Shown here: positions 59,925 through 64,000 of the stretch, in pieces
How the letters are laid out: every line of letters begins with the position of its first letter
Numbering within the stretch: the stretch's first letter is position 1
NCBI RefSeq assembly: GCF_000308055.1
Contig: NZ_CAGY01000001.1
Coordinates: 707,477 to 771,476, forward strand
Reading direction: 5' to 3'
Length of the DNA: 64,000 nt
Origin: Actinomyces sp. ph3
GTDB taxonomy: Bacteria; Actinomycetota; Actinomycetes; Actinomycetales; Actinomycetaceae
Translations under genes and position numbers: made by a program
Notes under the pieces: generated by a model
The model's database searches: none
What the model was told of the DNA's origin: nothing
What the model saw: only the letters and a program-made list of their open reading frames with translations

Positions 59925-61397
59925 ATGGTACGCCGCAACCGCAGTACTGCATCTGTCTCTATTAACCCGCGCTCCGCGCAGAACATGTCGACCCGACCGG
60001 CCGACTTTACTGCGACCAAGCAACGCCTAAGTCCCTTCAAGGTGTTTGGAGCTGTGGGCGCGCTGATATCGATCATCACCTGCCTGTTCATCCAGCTGCC
60101 GGGCCTCGATGCCTCGGGAACCCGAATGTTTGGGATCTTCTTAGCGGCAATTCTCCTGTGGGTCACCGAGGCCGTCCCCCTTGCGGGCACCGCGGTCCTG
60201 GTGATTTTCCTCGAGGTCCTCTTCATCTCCGACCACGCTCTTTTGAGCATCCCCGAGAAAGCCCCCGCCTACACAAAGTTCTTCGGAGCTCTGGCCAACC
60301 CAGTCATCATTCTCTTCTTGGGCGGATTCATGGTTGCCGACGGAGCCGCGAAGTACAAGGTCGACCGTGCACTCTCCGCAGTGCTGCTGAAACCATTCAT
60401 CGGCAAGCCACGACTGACCGTCATGGGCGTCATGCTCATTACCGCAATCATGAGCATGTTCATGTCAAACACCGCAACGACGGCGACCATGTTCGCTGTC
60501 ATGATGCCGGTCATCATGGCTCTTCCCGAAGGTAAAGCACGAACGGGCATCGCCTTATCGATCCCGGTTGCTGCGAATGTTGGCGGCATGGGAACACCTG
60601 TTGGCACTCCGCCGAACGCCATCGCCCTTGGTGCCCTTGAAAACGCGGGCATCAAGGTGACCTTCTTCCAGTGGATGCTGGCAGCTGTCCCGCTCATGCT
60701 GGTTCTTCTGGCTTTGTCATGGGCATTTATCGCGTGGCGCTACATTCCGTCCAATGCAAAGTTCGACATTGACACCTCTGCGCGATTCGAGAAGTCAAAG
60801 AGTGCCATCATCTTCTATGCGGTCGCAGGCCTGACGATCCTGCTGTGGATGACCGAATCCCTGCACCATATCTCCTCCAATATCGTTGGTTTCCTTCCCG
60901 TCGTCATTCTGCTCATGACAAAGGTGATGAGCGGTGACGACCTTCGCGCATTGGATTGGCCTGTTCTGTGGCTCGTTGCCGGAGGCATCGCGCTTGGTTC
61001 CGGCGTTAGCGCGACCGGCTTGGATAAATGGATGCTCGGTTCAATCAAGTGGGCCTCAATCCCCGGTGCACTGCTGATTCTGGTTCTGGCGCTGGTCGGC
61101 TGGGTCACCTCAAACGTCATCTCGCACTCGGCCTCGGCGAACCTTCTGGTCCCCATGGGTATGGGCCTTGCAGCCACGGTATCGACGGGCGCCGCAGAGA
61201 TCGCCATGGTCATTGCCCTCGGCTGCTCGCTGGGCATGTGCCTGCCGATTTCGACCCCTCCGAATGCAATCGCCTACTCGACAGGAACCACCCCGACAAA
61301 GGAAATGGCCATTGTTGGTGTCATCGTCGGAGTCATCGGCATCGTCCTTCTGTCCTTCGTCGCGCCTTTGACCTGGGGTGCGATCGGGGTGATGTAG
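59925..61397 (+). CDS. SLC13/DASS-family anion symporter
   Basis: 490 aa with about 11 hydrophobic segments after a ~35-residue basic N-terminus. Family motifs: MSMFMSNTATTATMFAVMMP (first SNT substrate/Na site), GTPVGTPPNAIALG, and a second half with TSNVISHSASANLLVPMG and PISTPPNAIAYSTG. Members import di- and tricarboxylates, or sulfate, usually with Na+. GAGG precedes the ATG. Its stop is immediately followed by the GTG start of the histidine kinase gene, so uptake and sensing are linked. Substrate not readable. Confidence 0.9.
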   Translation: MVRRNRSTASVSINPRSAQNMSTRPADFTATKQRLSPFKVFGAVGALISIITCLFIQLPGLDASGTRMFGIFLAAILLWVTEAVPLAGTAVLVIFLEVLFISDHALLSIPEKAPAYTKFFGALANPVIILFLGGFMVADGAAKYKVDRALSAVLLKPFIGKPRLTVMGVMLITAIMSMFMSNTATTATMFAVMMPVIMALPEGKARTGIALSIPVAANVGGMGTPVGTPPNAIALGALENAGIKVTFFQWMLAAVPLMLVLLALSWAFIAWRYIPSNAKFDIDTSARFEKSKSAIIFYAVAGLTILLWMTESLHHISSNIVGFLPVVILLMTKVMSGDDLRALDWPVLWLVAGGIALGSGVSATGLDKWMLGSIKWASIPGALLILVLALVGWVTSNVISHSASANLLVPMGMGLAATVSTGAAEIAMVIALGCSLGMCLPISTPPNAIAYSTGTTPTKEMAIVGVIVGVIGIVLLSFVAPLTWGAIGVM

Positions 61398-63500
61398 GTG
61401 TCCTTTCCCCCAGCCGAGGCCTCTTCCGCGAGCGCACCTGGGCTTGCCCACGGGTGGACGCAAGGCCCTGCGCAAGGAGATGCTCAGGTTCTTGAACGAA
61501 CCGATGTCCGCAGTGGTGGGCACCGGGCGGGCTATCACATTCACGTCCTAGTGGTTGGAGATAATTCCCGCCAAATTGCCGCTCCTCTCACGCGTGATCT
61601 CACGCAGTCTTTCCCAAACCTCTGCTTTGATCGCATCCAGGATCTCAACGATCTAGGCGTCTTCCTCGAGGACCTAGGGGACGATGACCACGTGGTTCTG
61701 GGAGTCGCAACCAGCGAGGTCCCCAATGTCGATACCCTGATCGAATCTGCGCGCGCGTCCTCTCTCATGGCGTCGACTCAGTGGATGCTGGTGACCGACC
61801 AGGAAATTCATACCGACCTTGCGGTATGTACGGAATCGGGACATTTAGCCTCCGTCGTGCGCTCCCCGTGGACAGTACCTTTGCTGTCCGGCCAGGCGTA
61901 TTCAACCATGCGCCGTTACCTCGAGGAATGCGGGTACTGCGGAGGTGAGATCCTCGCTCTCATCCAGGGTGCACCTTCTTTTGCGGTTCAAGGACCAATC
62001 CTCGAAGGCCTCGATCTCAATGAGGCTCAGGTTGTCTACGAATTACTTGAAGGTGTCGAGAGGGTTCTGGGTCCTCGGCCTCGGATCATTCTTCCGCGGG
62101 GAACTCACCTGCTGACGCAGGGCCACAGAGTCGAAGCAGTTCACCTGGTCCTTGAGGGGACGGTTTCCCTCCACCGCGACTCACGCCATGGCGAGGTCCT
62201 TGCCCACCTTGCAACCTCGGGTCCGCTCATTGGTCTTATTTCGCTTGCGCGAGGCGAGAGTGCCTTTTTCACCGCGCTGACGACAAGCGAAGCAACAGTG
62301 GTGCGTCTAACCACCGAACAGCTTCAGATCGCTCTGACAGAAGATCCATCAATTTCAACGGTTTTAACCGCGTTGGCAATTCGTTCACTGACGCGACGCC
62401 TCATGCGCGCCGAGGACCTTCACGTCGAAAATGCGATGCTGGCCGAAGACTTGGAGCGCCAGAAAGAAGAACTGGCGGCTACCTTGGAAGACCTGCGTGC
62501 AACGCGCGCAAAGCTTGTCGAAGGTGCGCGTTTTGCCATGCTCGGCGAACTCAGCGCTGGGATCGCCCACGAGCTCAATAATCCCGTCACCGCGCTTTTG
62601 AGGGCGGCCGGGCATCTTCGCGAAGATACCGAGGACGTTGTCAGTTCACCCGAACCGGAGGCATGTCTCAAGGCGCTCAACTCTGCGATGGACTTGCCGC
62701 CGCTTTCAACTGCTCGCGAAAGGGAACTGCAAAAGGAATTCTTGCCGATCCTTCACGATCGCAGCGTTATCCGGCAACTGGTCCGCGCGGGTTTGAGTGA
62801 CCGCGAGCAGGCACAGAAGCTCGCAGATGATCCCAAGCAGCTGCTTGCCTTCCAGGCAGGAGCTCGACTGGGAAGTTCCCTACGATCGGTTTTAGCCTCG
62901 GGTGAGCGCATCATCACACTCACTCAGTCACTAAAGGGCTACGCACGCCCTGATGCTGACGAACGTAAAGAGGTCGATGTTCGGCGCGGAATCGATGACG
63001 TGCTGCGATTAACCTCGCACCGGGTTCACGGGATCGATGTCGTCTGCGAATACGAGGACGTGGAGCCAGTCCTAGCCCACCCCAGCAAATTGCAGCAGGT
63101 CTGGACCAATCTCATTGTGAACGCGGCTGAAGCAATCGAGGACGAGACCGCAGACCTCAAGGCGCGCGCAGAAGCCAACCCGGCCTCGGGAATTTACCTT
63201 CCCGCGCGCGGTCACGACGAAGCGCGAATTACCATCCGCGTAGCAATGGATGGAGATCAAGTCGAGGTCCAGATCTGCGATAACGGCCCCGGTATCGCAC
63301 CCGAGGTTTTGGACCGTATTATGGAACCACATTTCACAACGAAGGCTGGCCGCGTGCGCTTCGGCTTGGGAATGGGCATGTCCATCGTCCACTCGATCAT
63401 CGCTGATTTGGATGGGCGACTACTCATTGACTCTCACCCGGGATCCACTACGATGCGGATCCTTATTCCAGCACACCATGTTCACGAGGAGGAATCATGA
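61398..63500 (+). CDS. Soluble histidine kinase with receiver-like and cyclic-nucleotide-binding-like domains
   Basis: 700 aa from a GTG at 61398, directly after the transporter stop. Order: ~45-residue disordered N-terminus; a degenerate receiver-like domain (about 47-160, HIHVLVVGDN but no clear phospho-Asp site); a helical linker; a cNMP-binding-like beta-roll (about 225-330, RGTHLLTQGHRVEAVHLVLE); a coiled coil; HisKA-type H-box GIAHELNNPVTALLRAA (His391); an insert; and a HATPase domain with N-box NLIVNAAEAIEDE, DNGPGIAPE and FGLGMGMSIVHSI. No membrane segments or signal peptide. Overlaps the receiver gene by 4 bp. Sensory ligand unknown. Confidence 0.88.
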   Translation: MSFPPAEASSASAPGLAHGWTQGPAQGDAQVLERTDVRSGGHRAGYHIHVLVVGDNSRQIAAPLTRDLTQSFPNLCFDRIQDLNDLGVFLEDLGDDDHVVLGVATSEVPNVDTLIESARASSLMASTQWMLVTDQEIHTDLAVCTESGHLASVVRSPWTVPLLSGQAYSTMRRYLEECGYCGGEILALIQGAPSFAVQGPILEGLDLNEAQVVYELLEGVERVLGPRPRIILPRGTHLLTQGHRVEAVHLVLEGTVSLHRDSRHGEVLAHLATSGPLIGLISLARGESAFFTALTTSEATVVRLTTEQLQIALTEDPSISTVLTALAIRSLTRRLMRAEDLHVENAMLAEDLERQKEELAATLEDLRATRAKLVEGARFAMLGELSAGIAHELNNPVTALLRAAGHLREDTEDVVSSPEPEACLKALNSAMDLPPLSTARERELQKEFLPILHDRSVIRQLVRAGLSDREQAQKLADDPKQLLAFQAGARLGSSLRSVLASGERIITLTQSLKGYARPDADERKEVDVRRGIDDVLRLTSHRVHGIDVVCEYEDVEPVLAHPSKLQQVWTNLIVNAAEAIEDETADLKARAEANPASGIYLPARGHDEARITIRVAMDGDQVEVQICDNGPGIAPEVLDRIMEPHFTTKAGRVRFGLGMGMSIVHSIIADLDGRLLIDSHPGSTTMRILIPAHHVHEEES

Positions 63501-63967
63501 CGCTGACCATTTTGTCCCTCGAAGACGAGGCCGAGGTTCGTCAGGCGCTAGAACGTGACCTTGAGGAATTTGACGGTCGCGTCCGTTTGGAATTGGCAGA
63601 AGACGCCTCCGATGCGTGGAGCGTTGTCGAGGAAATTGAGTCGGATGGGGATGAGCTTGCGCTGGTCCTCTCCGATCATCGTCTACCGGGAAAGTCGGGT
63701 GTCGATTTCCTTGTTGAGCTGACTGCAGATCCAAGGTTTAGTTCGACTCGCACGGTGTTGGTCACAGGACAGGCCGATCAAAGCGACACCATCAAGGCGC
63801 TGAACCAGGCGGGTTTGGATTACTACATTGCCAAACCTTGGGATCCACAAACGCTTCAAAACGTTGTCCGCGAGCAGCTGACGGACTATGTGCTTGAGAC
63901 CGGAATCGACCCGCTTCCCTACATGCCCATACTTGACGGAGTTCGAATCATGGAGTCAATTCGGTAG
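63497..63967 (+). CDS. Stand-alone response regulator receiver
   Basis: 156 aa CheY-like receiver: acidic pair Glu9/Asp10 (SLEDEAEV), phospho-acceptor Asp60 (LVLSDHRLPGKSG), Thr/Ser in LVTGQA and Lys113 in YYIAKPW. A ~35-residue tail with no DNA-binding fold follows. Its ATG overlaps the kinase stop (ATGA). It is the evident partner of the kinase; its output is either protein contact or a phosphorelay to a protein outside the window. The stop is 33 bp before the window end. Confidence 0.92.
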   Translation: MTLTILSLEDEAEVRQALERDLEEFDGRVRLELAEDASDAWSVVEEIESDGDELALVLSDHRLPGKSGVDFLVELTADPRFSSTRTVLVTGQADQSDTIKALNQAGLDYYIAKPWDPQTLQNVVREQLTDYVLETGIDPLPYMPILDGVRIMESIR

Positions 63968-64000
63968 CGAAATAGACTGAAGTGCCCCGGTTGGAGTGTG

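Overview
This 64 kb window (roughly 55-60% G+C by eye) looks like chromosome from a high-GC Gram-positive bacterium of the Actinomycetaceae (Actinomyces/Schaalia type, i.e. an oral or mucosal commensal). The evidence is the actinobacterial style of the ribosomal proteins (extended S9, S5, L17, S3), a short adenylate kinase, an LAXTG sortase substrate, a ROK/polyphosphate-type glucokinase, a DUF4032 protein and a PknB-like kinase. Assignment to genus is inference.

Layout. (1) 1-6341: a sugar-uptake locus with a truncated ABC permease, a lipoprotein substrate-binding protein, a GH2 beta-galactosidase and a divergent LacI-type regulator. Two nearly identical 17-bp operators tie the genes into one regulon. 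(2) 6373-10827: glmM, rpsI-rplM, truA and a ROK glucokinase. (3) 10959-32013: almost the whole ribosomal-protein supercluster on the minus strand in canonical order (rpsL-rpsG-fusA-tuf, S10, spc and alpha operons with secY, adk, map and infA), but without rpsD. Promoters, terminators and several GC-rich intercistronic hairpins divide it. (4) 32014-35182: an island-like stretch between the str operon and rpoBC. It holds 20-bp tandem repeats, a second copy of the last ~60 bp of rpoC, a decayed piece of a GH3 beta-glucosidase gene and an intact LAXTG-anchored surface-protein gene. Direct repeats of the rpoC 3' end on both sides suggest insertion at, or recombination through, the end of rpoC. (5) 35183-42583: rpoC and rpoB, preceded by a good promoter, a tRNA(CAU) and a LytR_C-domain protein gene. 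(6) 43674-50292: ung; a large secreted protein that I read as a GT80-type sialyltransferase with an N-terminal beta-sandwich and three ricin-type lectin domains; and a persulfide-response operon (CoA-disulfide reductase-rhodanese, CstR-like repressor, a 59-aa Cys-rich protein) behind a textbook CsoR/CstR operator. (7) 50468-59845: an SdpI-like membrane protein, tRNA-Thr, a DsbA-like thioredoxin-fold protein, a Ser/Thr kinase, an orphan MsmX/UgpC-type ABC ATPase, a DUF4032 kinase-like protein, a glycerophosphodiesterase, a TrmH-family methyltransferase, a HAD-IIA phosphatase and a degenerate PyrE-like protein. (8) 59862-63967: a tightly coupled trio of a DASS/SLC13 transporter, a soluble histidine kinase with a cyclic-nucleotide-binding-like domain, and a stand-alone receiver.

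How the parts fit: much of the accessory content concerns host-derived sugars and the cell surface (lactose/galactoside uptake and hydrolysis, a surface adhesin-like protein, a secreted sialyltransferase-lectin). The orphan ABC ATPase at 54395 is a plausible energiser for the sugar transporter at the left edge, whose visible part lacks an ATPase. The most unusual item is the secreted GT80-lectin protein. The rpoC 3'-end duplication is the clearest mark of past mobile or recombining DNA.
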